The notes below the pieces were generated by a model. That model had not been told where the DNA came from. It saw nothing but the letters and a program-made list of their open reading frames with translations, and did not search any database. A stretch of 64,000 nt of DNA, taken from NCBI RefSeq assembly GCF_002934665.1, contig NZ_NIRS01000001.1, forward strand, positions 1,116,001 through 1,180,000, given 5' to 3'. The first letter of the stretch is position 1, and the number at the start of each line of letters is the position of its first letter. The translations under genes and the position numbers were made by a program. Shown here one piece after another: positions 45,574 through 54,553 of the stretch. Source of the DNA: Pseudomonas laurylsulfatiphila (GTDB lineage Bacteria; Pseudomonadota; Gammaproteobacteria; Pseudomonadales; Pseudomonadaceae).

Positions 45574-46751
45574 ACACTCCGGAAATCTACGTCGTCAGCG
45601 CCGCCCGTACCGCCATCGGTACATTCGGTGGTTCGCTCAAGGACGTGCCCCTGGCCGACCTCGCGACCACGGCCGTGAAAGCCGCCCTGGAACGAGCCGC
45701 CGTGGACCCGGCGCTCGTCGGCCATCTGGTGATGGGCAACGTGATCCCGACCGATACCCGCGACGCCTACATCTCCCGCGTCGCGGCGATCAACGCCGGC
45801 ATCCCGAAGGAAACCCCGGCCTACAACGTCAACCGCCTGTGTGGTTCGGGCCTGCAAGCGATCATCAACGCCGCCCAGACCCTGATGCTCGGCGATGCCG
45901 ACATCGTCGTCGGCGCCGGTGCCGAATCCATGAGCCGCGGCCCCTACCTGATGCCTTCGGCCCGTTGGGGTTCGCGCATGGGCAACGCCCAGGTCATCGA
46001 CTACATGCTCGGCATCCTGCATGACCCCTTCCATGGCATCCACATGGGCATCACCGCCGAAAACGTCGCCGCGCGCAACGGCATCACCCGCGAAATGCAG
46101 GACGCCCTGGCCCTGGAAGACCAGAATCGCGCGGCCCACGCGATTGCCAACGGCTACTTCAGCGAGCAGATCGCGACCGTGGAAATCCAGGATCGCAAAG
46201 GCGTCAAACTGTTCAGCGTCGACGAACACCCGCGCGCCACGTCCCTGGAACAACTGGCAGCCATGAAGCCGGCGTTCAAGAAGGACGGTTCGGTCACCGC
46301 CGGCAACGCCTCGGGCCTGAACGACGGCGCCGCCGCGCTGGTCATGGCCAGCGGCAACGCGGTCCAGGCCAACAACCTGAAGCCACTGGCCCGCCTGGTC
46401 AGCTACGCCCACGCCGGCGTCGAACCGGAATTCATGGGGCTGGGCCCGATCCCGGCCACCCGCCTGGCACTCAAGCGCGCCGGCCTGACCGTCGCCGACC
46501 TCGACGTGATCGAAGCCAACATCGCCTTCGCCGCCCAGGCCTGCGCCGTCAGCCAGGAACTGGACCTCGACCCGGCCAAGGTCAACCCGAACGGTTCGGG
46601 CATCGCCCTGGGCCACCCGGTGGGCGCGACCGGCGCAATCATCGCCACCAAGGCCATCCACGAACTGCACCGCACCGGCGGCCGTTACGCGCTGGTGACC
46701 ATGTGCATCGGTGGCGGCCAGGGGATTGCGGCGATTTTTGAACGCGTCTAA
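45570..46751 (+). CDS. Acetyl-CoA C-acyltransferase (BktB-like thiolase)
   Basis: 393-residue thiolase. The nucleophilic Cys is in NRLCGSGLQ (~89), the His in LGHPVGATG and the second Cys in TMCIGGGQG. The usual NEAFA motif reads NIAFA (EANIAFAAQ), an Ile in place of the conserved Glu. It would cleave or condense 3-oxoacyl-CoA. Coupled to the upstream hydratase-family gene, the pair suggests degradation of a CoA-linked acid made from an amine. A terminator follows. Confidence 0.9.
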   Translation: MNTPEIYVVSAARTAIGTFGGSLKDVPLADLATTAVKAALERAAVDPALVGHLVMGNVIPTDTRDAYISRVAAINAGIPKETPAYNVNRLCGSGLQAIINAAQTLMLGDADIVVGAGAESMSRGPYLMPSARWGSRMGNAQVIDYMLGILHDPFHGIHMGITAENVAARNGITREMQDALALEDQNRAAHAIANGYFSEQIATVEIQDRKGVKLFSVDEHPRATSLEQLAAMKPAFKKDGSVTAGNASGLNDGAAALVMASGNAVQANNLKPLARLVSYAHAGVEPEFMGLGPIPATRLALKRAGLTVADLDVIEANIAFAAQACAVSQELDLDPAKVNPNGSGIALGHPVGATGAIIATKAIHELHRTGGRYALVTMCIGGGQGIAAIFERV

Positions 46752-46762
46752 GCAATAGCCGC

Positions 46763-46801
46763 AAAAAAGGCCGGTGATCGCGCAGATCACCGGCCTTTTT
46801 C
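46763..46801. terminator. Rho-independent terminator after the thiolase
   Basis: Perfect 11-base stem GGCCGGTGATC / GATCACCGGCC with a 5-base loop, A-run before and T-run after, so it can act in both directions. Confidence 0.92.
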
Positions 46802-46827
46802 ATTCCGGTAAACCAATCGCGATCCCC

Positions 46828-46917
46828 TGTGGGAGCGAGCTTGCTCGCGATGGCGGCGTGTCAGGCACCATCATTGTTGACTGGACTACCGCTATCGCGA
46901 GCAAGCTCGCTCCCACA
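46828..46917. repeat. REPIN, 90-bp class
   Basis: Arms TGTGGGAGCGAGCTTGCTCG and GCAAGCTCGCTCCCACA lie between the thiolase terminator and the EmrA-like gene. Confidence 0.9.
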
Positions 46918-46988
46918 GTGGTTCTCTAGCGCACACAGAATCTCATTCTCTCGGAACAACCCACCTGACGACCGGCAGCAAAAACCAT

Positions 46989-47017
46989 TTGCCACAAAAT
47001 ATTACATACGTCATATT
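46989..47017 (+). promoter_or_regulatory. Candidate promoter of the EmrAB-type operon
   Basis: TTGCCA and CATATT are separated by 17 bases in an AT-rich patch 42 bases before the start codon. ATATTACA occurs twice as a direct repeat across the -10 region, possibly a regulator site. Confidence 0.4.
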
Positions 47018-47058
47018 ACAGGCATCATAATTAAACGCCGCCTGACAGGTATCCCTCC

Positions 47059-48180
47059 ATGACGAGCATGTCCACCGTTGAACCCGATCTGGACGCCCCG
47101 GCGCAACCGGCAAAACGTCCCCTGCTCAAGCGCCTGCTTCTGCCAACAATGGGCATCGCAGCGTTGGTATTGGCCGGGATGTACGGCGCGCATTGGTGGA
47201 CGGCCGGGCGTTTCATCGAAGAAACCGACGATGCCTACATCGGCGGTGACGTAACGGTGATCGGGCCAAAGGTGGCGGGTTATATCGACGAAGTGCTGGT
47301 GACCGATAACCAGAAGGTCAAGGCCGGCGATGTGCTGATCCGTCTCGATTCGCGCGACTACCGCGCCAACCTGGCCAAGGCCGAAGGCGCAGTGGCCGCC
47401 CAGGAAGCCTTGCTGGCCAACCTCGACGCCACCGAACAACTGCAACAGGCCGTCATCGGCCAGGCCCGTGCCGGCATCGACGCCGCCGGTGCCGAAGCCA
47501 CCCGTTCGCGGGATGACGATGCCCGCTACAAAAAACTGGTGTCCACCAACGCCGTCTCGGTGGAAAGCGCCCAGCGGGCCAATGCCACGTTCAAGACGGC
47601 CCAGGCCCAAAGCAACCGCGCCCAGGCGGAATTGCTGGCCGCTCAGCGCCAGTTGAATGTGATCGACACCCAGAAACAACAGGCCCGGGCCGCCTTGATC
47701 CAGGCCAGGGCCGAGCGCGATCTGGCGCAATTGAATGTCGGCTACACCGAACTGAAGGCACCGGTCGACGGCGTGATCGGCAACCGTCGGGCACGGGTCG
47801 GCGCCTATGCCCAGGCCGGCTCGCAATTGCTCTCGGTAGTGCCGGCCAGCGGCCTGTGGGTCGACGCCAACTTCAAGGAAGACCAACTGGCGCACATGGT
47901 GCCGGGGCAACGGGTGGTGATCCGTGCCGACGTGCTGTCGGGGCAGGAGTTCCACGGTCACCTGGACAGCCTCGCCCCCGCCAGCGGTTCGCAATTCAGT
48001 GTGTTGCCACCGGAAAACGCCACCGGCAACTTCACCAAGATCGTGCAGCGGGTACCGGTGCGGATTCACCTCGACCCGGCCGACAGTGTGCTCGGCCACC
48101 TGCGTCCAGGGTTGTCGGTGACCGCTGAAGTGGACACGCGCAAGGCGCCTGATGCGCCAGCCGTGGCCAGCGCGCCATGA
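47059..48180 (+). CDS. HlyD/EmrA-family membrane fusion protein
   Basis: 373 residues. One N-terminal membrane helix (~30-50, LLLPTMGIAALVLAGMYGAH) is followed by the biotinyl-lipoyl domain (GGDVTVIGPKVAGYIDEVLV), a long coiled-coil hairpin (~95-210) and the beta-barrel DANFKEDQLAHMVPGQRV. It would couple the MFS pump to an outer-membrane channel for drug export. Overlaps the pump gene by 4 bases. Confidence 0.92.
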   Translation: MTSMSTVEPDLDAPAQPAKRPLLKRLLLPTMGIAALVLAGMYGAHWWTAGRFIEETDDAYIGGDVTVIGPKVAGYIDEVLVTDNQKVKAGDVLIRLDSRDYRANLAKAEGAVAAQEALLANLDATEQLQQAVIGQARAGIDAAGAEATRSRDDDARYKKLVSTNAVSVESAQRANATFKTAQAQSNRAQAELLAAQRQLNVIDTQKQQARAALIQARAERDLAQLNVGYTELKAPVDGVIGNRRARVGAYAQAGSQLLSVVPASGLWVDANFKEDQLAHMVPGQRVVIRADVLSGQEFHGHLDSLAPASGSQFSVLPPENATGNFTKIVQRVPVRIHLDPADSVLGHLRPGLSVTAEVDTRKAPDAPAVASAP

Positions 48181-49769
48181 GCCGCGCTCTCGCCGCCCCG
48201 GCGCAACCGTTCAATGCCGCGGACATGGCGACGGCCACCAAGGTCTTCGCCTTTGCCAGCATGTGCATCGGCATGTTCATTGCGCTGCTGGATATCCAGA
48301 TTGTCTCGGCCTCGTTGCGTGACATCGGCGGCGGACTCTCCGCCGGCACCGACGAAACCGCGTGGGTGCAAACCAGTTACCTGATCGCCGAGATCATCGT
48401 GATTCCGCTGTCGGGCTGGTTGTCCCGGGTGTTTTCCACACGCTGGCTGTTTTGCGCATCGGCGGTCGGCTTTACCCTGACCAGCCTGCTGTGCGGCGTG
48501 GCCTGGAACATCCAGAGCATGATCGCCTTCCGCGCCCTGCAAGGCTTTCTTGGCGGTTCGATGATCCCGATGGTGTTCACCACGGCCTTCGTGTTCTTCA
48601 CCGGCAAGCAACGGGTGATCGCCGCCGCGACCATAGGCGCAGTAGCGTCCCTGGCACCGACACTGGGGCCGGTGATCGGTGGCTGGATCACCGACATCTC
48701 GTCCTGGCACTGGCTGTTCTACATCAACCTGGTTCCCGGCATCTTTGTCGCCGTGGCCGTGCCGATGCTGGTGAAAATCGACCAGCCGGAACTGTCGCTG
48801 CTCAAAGGCGCGGATTACTTGAGCATGGTGTTTCTGGCACTGTTCCTCGGCTGCCTGGAATACACCCTCGAAGAAGGCCCGCGCTGGAACTGGTTCAGCG
48901 ATCGCACGATCCTGACCACCGCGTGGATCAGCGGCCTGGCCGGGCTGGCGTTCATCGGCCGGACCCTGCATGTGGCCAATCCGATAGTCGATCTGCGCGC
49001 CCTGAAGGATCGCAATTTTGCCCTTGGCTGCTTCTTCTCGTTCGTCACCGGCATCGGCCTGTTCGCCACCATTTACCTGACGCCGCTGTTCCTCGGCCGG
49101 GTGCGTGGCTACGGTGCGCTGGACATTGGTCTGGCGGTTTTCTCCACCGGGGTGTTCCAGATCATGGCGATTCCACTGTATGCCTTTCTGGCCAACCGCG
49201 TCGACCTGCGCTGGATCATGATGACCGGCCTCGGGCTGTTCGCGTTATCGATGTGGGATTTCAGCCCGATCACCCATGACTGGGGAGCCAGGGAGTTGAT
49301 GTTGCCGCAAGCCTTTCGCGGGATTGCCCAGCAACTGGCGGTACCGCCCGCGGTGACGCTGACCCTCGGCGGCTTGGCGCCCGCGCGGCTCAAACACGCC
49401 TCGGGGCTGTTCAACCTGATGCGTAACCTGGGTGGGGCTATCGGCATCGCAGCGTGTGCGACCATTCTCAACGACCGCACCAACCTGCATTTCACCCGGC
49501 TGGCGGAGAACCTCAACAGCACCAACGAGGCCCTCAACCAATGGCTGTCCCAGGTCGGCAACAACTTCGCCGCCCTCGGCCAAAGCGGTGACGCCGGGGT
49601 CACCGCCAGCCTGCATCAACTCTGGTTGCTGACCTACCGCGAAGCCCAGACACAAACCTATGGCGACGCGTTTCTGATGATCGGGGTGTGCTTCGTCATC
49701 GCCACGGCCATGGTGCCCCTGATGCGCAAGGTGCAACCACCGGCCGCGCCGAGTGCCGATGCCCATTGA
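48177..49769 (+). CDS. DHA2-family MFS efflux pump (EmrB-like)
   Basis: 530 residues, ~14 membrane helices. DHA2 features are FIALLDIQIVSASLRDIGGG, DETAWVQTSYLIAEI and GLGWITD-type loops (APTLGPVIGGWITDISSW). With the EmrA-like partner it forms a proton-driven exporter of hydrophobic toxic compounds. No TolC-like gene or MarR-type regulator is adjacent. Confidence 0.92.
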   Translation: MSRALAAPAQPFNAADMATATKVFAFASMCIGMFIALLDIQIVSASLRDIGGGLSAGTDETAWVQTSYLIAEIIVIPLSGWLSRVFSTRWLFCASAVGFTLTSLLCGVAWNIQSMIAFRALQGFLGGSMIPMVFTTAFVFFTGKQRVIAAATIGAVASLAPTLGPVIGGWITDISSWHWLFYINLVPGIFVAVAVPMLVKIDQPELSLLKGADYLSMVFLALFLGCLEYTLEEGPRWNWFSDRTILTTAWISGLAGLAFIGRTLHVANPIVDLRALKDRNFALGCFFSFVTGIGLFATIYLTPLFLGRVRGYGALDIGLAVFSTGVFQIMAIPLYAFLANRVDLRWIMMTGLGLFALSMWDFSPITHDWGARELMLPQAFRGIAQQLAVPPAVTLTLGGLAPARLKHASGLFNLMRNLGGAIGIAACATILNDRTNLHFTRLAENLNSTNEALNQWLSQVGNNFAALGQSGDAGVTASLHQLWLLTYREAQTQTYGDAFLMIGVCFVIATAMVPLMRKVQPPAAPSADAH

Positions 49770-49791
49770 GGCATCGGCGGTTTGTTGAACA

Positions 49792-50232
49792 TCAGGCCTG
49801 AGGCGTTTTACGGAAGCCGACCGCCAGGCGGTTCCAGCTGTTGATGGTGCTGATGGCGACGGTCAGGTCGACCATTTCCTTGGGCGTGAACTGTGCGCTG
49901 ACCACTTCGTAGTCTTCATCCGGGGCATGGGTCAGGCTGAGCTGGGTCAGGGATTCGGTCCACAGCAGCGCAGCGCGTTCACGCTCGGTGAAAAATGGCG
50001 CCTCGCGCCAGGCCGTCACGGCGAACAGACGACGCGGGGTTTCGCCACCCTTGATCGCATCGGCGGTGTGCATGTCGATGCAGAAGGCACAGCCGTTGAT
50101 CTGCGAAGCGCGCAGTTTGACCAGTTCAATCAGATTTTTTTCCAGCGGCAGCTTCGACACTGCGGTTTCCAGGGCAATCATCGCCTTGAGGGCGTCGGGG
50201 CTGGCAGTGTAGAAATCGATACGGGATTGCAT
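49792..50232 (-). CDS. AhpD-like carboxymuconolactone decarboxylase family protein
   Basis: 146 residues. The redox-active C-x-x-C is in NGCAFCIDMHTADA with the conserved downstream His, typical of AhpD-like alkylhydroperoxidases. The all-helical fold is consistent with the pattern. It likely reduces peroxides. Convergent with the EmrB-like gene. Confidence 0.88.
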   Translation of the reverse strand: MQSRIDFYTASPDALKAMIALETAVSKLPLEKNLIELVKLRASQINGCAFCIDMHTADAIKGGETPRRLFAVTAWREAPFFTERERAALLWTESLTQLSLTHAPDEDYEVVSAQFTPKEMVDLTVAISTINSWNRLAVGFRKTPQA

Positions 50233-50373
50233 GACGTGCTCCAGGGCAAGTAGGTGTGTCGCTACGTTAGTCCCTCGGCTGGTCTACACAAATAGCCAAT
50301 ATTCCAGAAGTCGAGGAGGCCATTGGTGCGGGTGTGATGGGTTTCACTCTTCACTTTTGGTGAATTCACTGCC

Positions 50374-50442
50374 GTCATCGCGAGCAAGCTCGCTCCCACA
50401 GGGAAATGCACTCAAATGTGGGAGCGAGCTTGCTCGCGATCC
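50374..50442. repeat. Outward-facing REP pair
   Basis: A right-type arm GAGCAAGCTCGCTCCCACA ending at 50400 and a left-type arm TGTGGGAGCGAGCTTGCTCG from 50417 are separated by 16 bases. Confidence 0.85.
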
Positions 50443-50467
50443 GCGCAGCGGCCATTCACCACCGAGC

Positions 50468-51910
50468 TCAAACCCGATTGCGCAACCACTGCAAAAAGCC
50501 CTTTTTCGCCACTGTCACCGGCAAGTCCTGAGTCAGGGTTTTCGCTTTTTGCAGCCGGTAATCGAGCAAGGCCTTCATCGCATCGTTGATGTCGTGACGG
50601 GCATCCAGGCACGGCTTGAGGTAGGACTTTTCGATGCGGTACAGGCCACAGAATGTCTTGGCGGTAAACTGCGCCGGCAGCGCGCTGTCGGTGAGAATAC
50701 CCGCCTCGCCGATCACCTCCCCCGGCCCCATGCGTCCGGATTCGTAGGGCGTTCCGTGACGCATCAAGGTCACCGAGATCACGCCGGACTCGATAATGAA
50801 CAAGTGATCGCTGACCTCATCCGCTTCCAGGATCACCTCACCGGCGCGGAAGGTTTGCAGGGTCATGTTCTGGCTGAACGTGTCTTTCTCTTCCTGACGC
50901 AAGGTGGAGAAAATCGGCGAGCTGTCCAGCAACGCCCGTTTGCGTGTCGAGTTGATCGGCGGGCTGGGTTCCACGCTCGACAACAAATTCACCCCGGACG
51001 CCTGCAAGTGCCGGTAGGCCAGGTCGTACAGCTGGTTGCGCACTGAACGCTTCTCGTCCATCGACGCGACAAACCCGCTGATTTCGTAGACCACACCGGT
51101 GTTGCTGGCACTTTTGAGGCCGACGCTCGGCGAGGGTGTTTCCAGCAGAAAGCGGCAACCTTGCATGGCCCGCTCCAAGGCTTCGATCACCGTGTTCGGC
51201 CTCGCGTGGGGGCTCACTTCCAGGGATACGGAGATACCGAACATGTCGTTCGGCCTGCTGAAATTGATGATCTTGGCCTTGGCCGCCAGGGAGTTGGGAA
51301 TCACCGCCATGCAGCCTTGGGAAGTCTGCAGGCGCGTGGCGCGCCAGTCGATGTCGGTCACTTTGCCCTCCATGCCGTCGATGGAGATGTAGTCATCCAG
51401 TTGATAGGGCTTGGTGGTGTTGAGGACGATCCCGGAGAACACGTCGCTGAGGGTACTTTGCAACGCCAGGCCGACGATGATCGCCAACGCGCCGGAGGTG
51501 GCCAGCACGCCCTTGACCGGCAGTTCCAGCACATAGGCCAGGGCCGCAATCACCGCGATCAGGAAAATCACCGCGCCGAGCAAATCCTGGAGCAAGCGCC
51601 CGGTATGCCCGACCCGTTGCATCATCACCGCGCCGATCAGCACGGTCAGGGTCCGCGCACCGAACAACCACCAGCCGATCTGCAAGCCGGTGGCGGCCAG
51701 GTGCAGCGGCACGTTATCGGCCCAGGGCGGCGGCTCCATCGGGTTCAGGCCTTCGTTGAACAACAGGAGGCTGAACAACGAAAAAATCACCACCCGCACC
51801 AGCAGCCGCCAGGCACTGCCAGCGGCGCTGAGCAAATACCACAACCCGAGATCGATCAGGATCAGCGCCATGGCGCAGATCAATGGGTGTTCAGTGAGCA
51901 ATGACAACAT
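50468..51910 (-). CDS. MscS-family mechanosensitive channel with C-terminal cyclic-nucleotide-type domain
   Basis: 480 residues. Several N-terminal membrane helices lead to the MscS pore and beta domain (GVLATSGALAIIVGLALQST, then FSGIVLNTTKPYQLDDYISI), ~130-320. A cNMP-binding-type beta-roll follows (~335-450: FRAGEVILEADEVSDHLFII, then GPGEVIGEAGILTDSALPA). The usual phosphate-binding Arg after the GE motif is absent, so nucleotide binding is doubtful. ATG 51910 (MLSLLTEHPLI) with GGAG upstream is chosen over a longer frame. Confidence 0.9.
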   Translation of the reverse strand: MLSLLTEHPLICAMALILIDLGLWYLLSAAGSAWRLLVRVVIFSLFSLLLFNEGLNPMEPPPWADNVPLHLAATGLQIGWWLFGARTLTVLIGAVMMQRVGHTGRLLQDLLGAVIFLIAVIAALAYVLELPVKGVLATSGALAIIVGLALQSTLSDVFSGIVLNTTKPYQLDDYISIDGMEGKVTDIDWRATRLQTSQGCMAVIPNSLAAKAKIINFSRPNDMFGISVSLEVSPHARPNTVIEALERAMQGCRFLLETPSPSVGLKSASNTGVVYEISGFVASMDEKRSVRNQLYDLAYRHLQASGVNLLSSVEPSPPINSTRKRALLDSSPIFSTLRQEEKDTFSQNMTLQTFRAGEVILEADEVSDHLFIIESGVISVTLMRHGTPYESGRMGPGEVIGEAGILTDSALPAQFTAKTFCGLYRIEKSYLKPCLDARHDINDAMKALLDYRLQKAKTLTQDLPVTVAKKGFLQWLRNRV

Positions 51911-52012
51911 CAAGCAACTCCATCCAGGGCCAATGACGCGAAGATCGCATGGATTGGCACTAGTGTAGGAGCAATTGATTTGGCGGGATTCTGCAAACGC
52001 CACAAAAACAAA

Positions 52013-52101
52013 TGTGGGAGCGAGCCTGCTCGCGAAGGCGGACTGACAGTCACTGCAACAGTGTCTGGTCTTCCGTCATCGCGAGCAGGCTCGCTCCCAC
52101 A
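52013..52101. repeat. REPIN, 90-bp class
   Basis: Arms TGTGGGAGCGAGCCTGCTCG and AGGCTCGCTCCCACA lie between the channel gene and ycaC. Confidence 0.9.
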
Positions 52102-52122
52102 GAGGGGATGCGTGTGCCGAAG

Positions 52123-52749
52123 TTATTTGCTGTTGGTCAGCGTGCTGTAGCTGGTCATCAGGTTGCGGTAGTCCGGAATATGGTTGGAGAACAGCGTGCC
52201 CAACCCTTCGATATCGTTGCGCCAGTCGCGGTGCAGTTCACAGGCCAGGCCGAACCAGGTCATCAATTGCGCGCCCTGGGCGGTCATGCGGCTCCATGCC
52301 GATTCGCGGGTCAGTTCGTTGAAGGTGCCGGACGCGTCGGTGACCACGAACACATCGAAGCCTTCGGCCAGCGCCGACAGTGCCGGGAACGCCACGCAGA
52401 CTTCGGTCACTACGCCGGCGATGATCAGTTGTTTCTTGCCGGTGGCCTTGATCGCCTTGACGAAGTCTTCGTTGTCCCAGGCGTTGATCTGGCCAGGGCG
52501 AGCGATGTACGGCGCGTCAGGGAACTGCGCCTTGAGCTCGGGCACCAGCGGGCCGTTGGGGCCGGTTTCGAAACTGGTGGTGAGGATGGTCGGCAGCTTG
52601 AAGTACTTGGCCAGGTCGGCCAGGGCCAGCACATTGTTCTTGAAGCGATCAGGATCGATGTCGCGTACCAGTGACAGCAGGCCGGTCTGATGGTCCACCA
52701 GCAGAACGGCGGCGTTGTCCTTGTCCAGACGCTTGTAGGAAGTGGTCAT
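52123..52749 (-). CDS. ycaC: YcaC-like isochorismatase-fold hydrolase
   Basis: 208 residues, the same length as E. coli YcaC, with closely matching segments such as AAVLLVDHQTGLLSLVRDI, TSFETGPNGPLVPEL and ELHRDWRNDIEGL. The isochorismatase fold uses Asp19 and nucleophilic Cys118 (GVVTEVCVAFP). The physiological substrate of YcaC is unknown. It is followed upstream on the same strand by a paralogue, and the pair probably forms an operon. Confidence 0.92.
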   Translation of the reverse strand: MTTSYKRLDKDNAAVLLVDHQTGLLSLVRDIDPDRFKNNVLALADLAKYFKLPTILTTSFETGPNGPLVPELKAQFPDAPYIARPGQINAWDNEDFVKAIKATGKKQLIIAGVVTEVCVAFPALSALAEGFDVFVVTDASGTFNELTRESAWSRMTAQGAQLMTWFGLACELHRDWRNDIEGLGTLFSNHIPDYRNLMTSYSTLTNSK

Positions 52750-52805
52750 TGCAGTAATCCTCGCAGGTTATCGATGCCGATTGGAGATCGGCGTGGGGCA
52801 GCCGG

Positions 52806-53489
52806 TTAGCGCTGGGAATCCAGCGCCTCGTGTTCGTTCGCTACTTGCTGGGCCTTGAGGTAGCTCTCGATCAGCAATTGATAATGCGGCATGGCCTGGG
52901 CGTAGACAGCGGCCCACTGTTCGGCATCGGGGCGGTTCCACGAGCCTTGCAGCTCGGAGAGCGTCGCCATGATGTCGATCGGCACCACCCCGGCCTGGGC
53001 CAGGCGGGCAACGGTCAGGTCAGTGGCCAGTTTCGAGTGGTTGCCTGAGGCGTCGACCACCGCAAACACCTTGTAGCCTTCATGCACGGCAGCGATGGAC
53101 GGGAACGCCAGGCACACGCTGGTCAGGGTGCCGGCGATCACCAGGGTTTTCTTGCCGGTGGCTTTGACCGCCGCGTGAAACTCCGGGTTGTCCCAGGCGT
53201 TGATTTCGCCTTTGCGCGCCACGTACTGCGCATGGGGTGCGGCCTCGTGAATTTCCGGGATCAACGGCCCGTTCGGTCCTTGCGGAACGGAAGCGGTGGT
53301 GATCACTGGCATCTTCAGCAAGGTTGCGGCCTTGGCCAGGGCAATGGCGTTGGCGCGCAGTTGTGGCACGTCCATGTCCTTGACGATCTGGAACAGTCCG
53401 CTCTGGTGATCGATCAACAGCATCGCGCTGTCGTTGGGATCGATGGTCGGTTTCTGGCCGTTGAAGTTGGCCGCGTAGACAGTACTCAT
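52806..53489 (-). CDS. Second isochorismatase-family hydrolase
   Basis: 227 residues, a paralogue of the neighbouring ycaC product with matching landmarks: [17 protein letters not shown] (Asp27), [21 protein letters not shown] and the Cys in [12 protein letters not shown] (~126). The start ATG 53489 ([12 protein letters not shown]) is chosen over one 20 codons upstream, which would encroach on the promoter; GAGGAAA lies ahead of the ATG. First gene of the two-hydrolase pair, downstream of the leftward pirin gene. Confidence 0.9.
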   Translation of the reverse strand: MSTVYAANFNGQKPTIDPNDSAMLLIDHQSGLFQIVKDMDVPQLRANAIALAKAATLLKMPVITTASVPQGPNGPLIPEIHEAAPHAQYVARKGEINAWDNPEFHAAVKATGKKTLVIAGTLTSVCLAFPSIAAVHEGYKVFAVVDASGNHSKLATDLTVARLAQAGVVPIDIMATLSELQGSWNRPDAEQWAAVYAQAMPHYQLLIESYLKAQQVANEHEALDSQR

Positions 53490-53582
53490 GTGCGTTTCCT
53501 CTTTCTTTTGGGCAACAGCCATCCCTGGCCTGAAAACCGGCCTACTCATCCTGTGTAGAGTCGGGTGTTGAAGCGCTGCGAA

Positions 53583-54449
53583 TTAAGCGTGCATCCGGCC
53601 GAAGCGGCCGGACTGGAAGTCGGCGAAGGCCTGGTGGATTTCTTGCTCGGTGTTCATCACGAATGGCCCGTGACCGACGATCGGCTCGTCGATCGGCTCG
53701 CCGCTGAGCAGCAACACCACCGCGTCTTCGCTGGCTTCGAGGGTCATCTGATCGCCCTTGCGATCGAACAGGGCCAACTGCCCCTGGCGCACCGGTTCCA
53801 GGCCATTGACCTGAACCGTGCCACGCAAGACCACCAGTGCGGTGTTGCGCCCTTCATGCAGGTCCAGGGTCAGTGACTTGCCGGCATTCAAACGGATGTC
53901 CCACAGGTCGACCGGGGTAAAGGTACGTGCCGGGCCCTTGTGGCCGTCGAACTCACCGGCGATCAGGCGCAGGCTGCCGGCGTTGTCCTGCAAGGCGATG
54001 TTCGGGATGTCAGCATCGAGAATCGTCTGGTAGCCGGGGTCGGCCATTTTGTCCCTGGCCGGCAGGTTGACCCACAGTTGCACCATCTCCAGGGTGCCGC
54101 CGCTTTTGGCGAAACCGTCGGAGTGAAACTCTTCGTGCAGGATCCCCGAGGCCGCGGTCATCCATTGCACATCGCCGGGGCCGATCTTGCCGCCGCTGCC
54201 GGTGGAGTCCCGGTGCTCCAGTTCGCCCTTGTAAACGATAGTCACGGTTTCAAAACCACGATGAGGATGCTGACCAACGCCACGTCGCTCGGTGGTCGGG
54301 GTGAATTCAGCGGGGCCGGCGTGATCGAGCAACAGGAACGGGCTGATGTGTTTGCCCAGGTTGTCGTAGGAAAACAGCGTGCGAACCGGAAAACCGTCGC
54401 CAACCCAATGGGTCCGTGGACTGGTGTAGATACCGATGATGTTTTTCAT
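53583..54449 (-). CDS. Pirin-family protein
   Basis: 288-residue bicupin. Metal ligands by comparison with human pirin are His61 and His63 (GQHPHRGFETVT), His105 and Glu107 (SGILHEEFHS). Bacterial pirins include quercetin dioxygenase-like enzymes and regulators; the role here is unknown. AGGAGA lies ahead of the ATG at 54449. Divergent from a LysR-type regulator, which is its likely controller. Confidence 0.92.
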   Translation of the reverse strand: MKNIIGIYTSPRTHWVGDGFPVRTLFSYDNLGKHISPFLLLDHAGPAEFTPTTERRGVGQHPHRGFETVTIVYKGELEHRDSTGSGGKIGPGDVQWMTAASGILHEEFHSDGFAKSGGTLEMVQLWVNLPARDKMADPGYQTILDADIPNIALQDNAGSLRLIAGEFDGHKGPARTFTPVDLWDIRLNAGKSLTLDLHEGRNTALVVLRGTVQVNGLEPVRQGQLALFDRKGDQMTLEASEDAVVLLLSGEPIDEPIVGHGPFVMNTEQEIHQAFADFQSGRFGRMHA

Positions 54450-54553
54450 GGTGTCTCCTGATGAGGGGGGTGAAGCCATGGACAAAGCTTAAAACCGTGA
54501 CCTTTGCTGCGCTAGACTGCAAAAATCAGCTTTAGCGTTCTATTTGGAGAACG

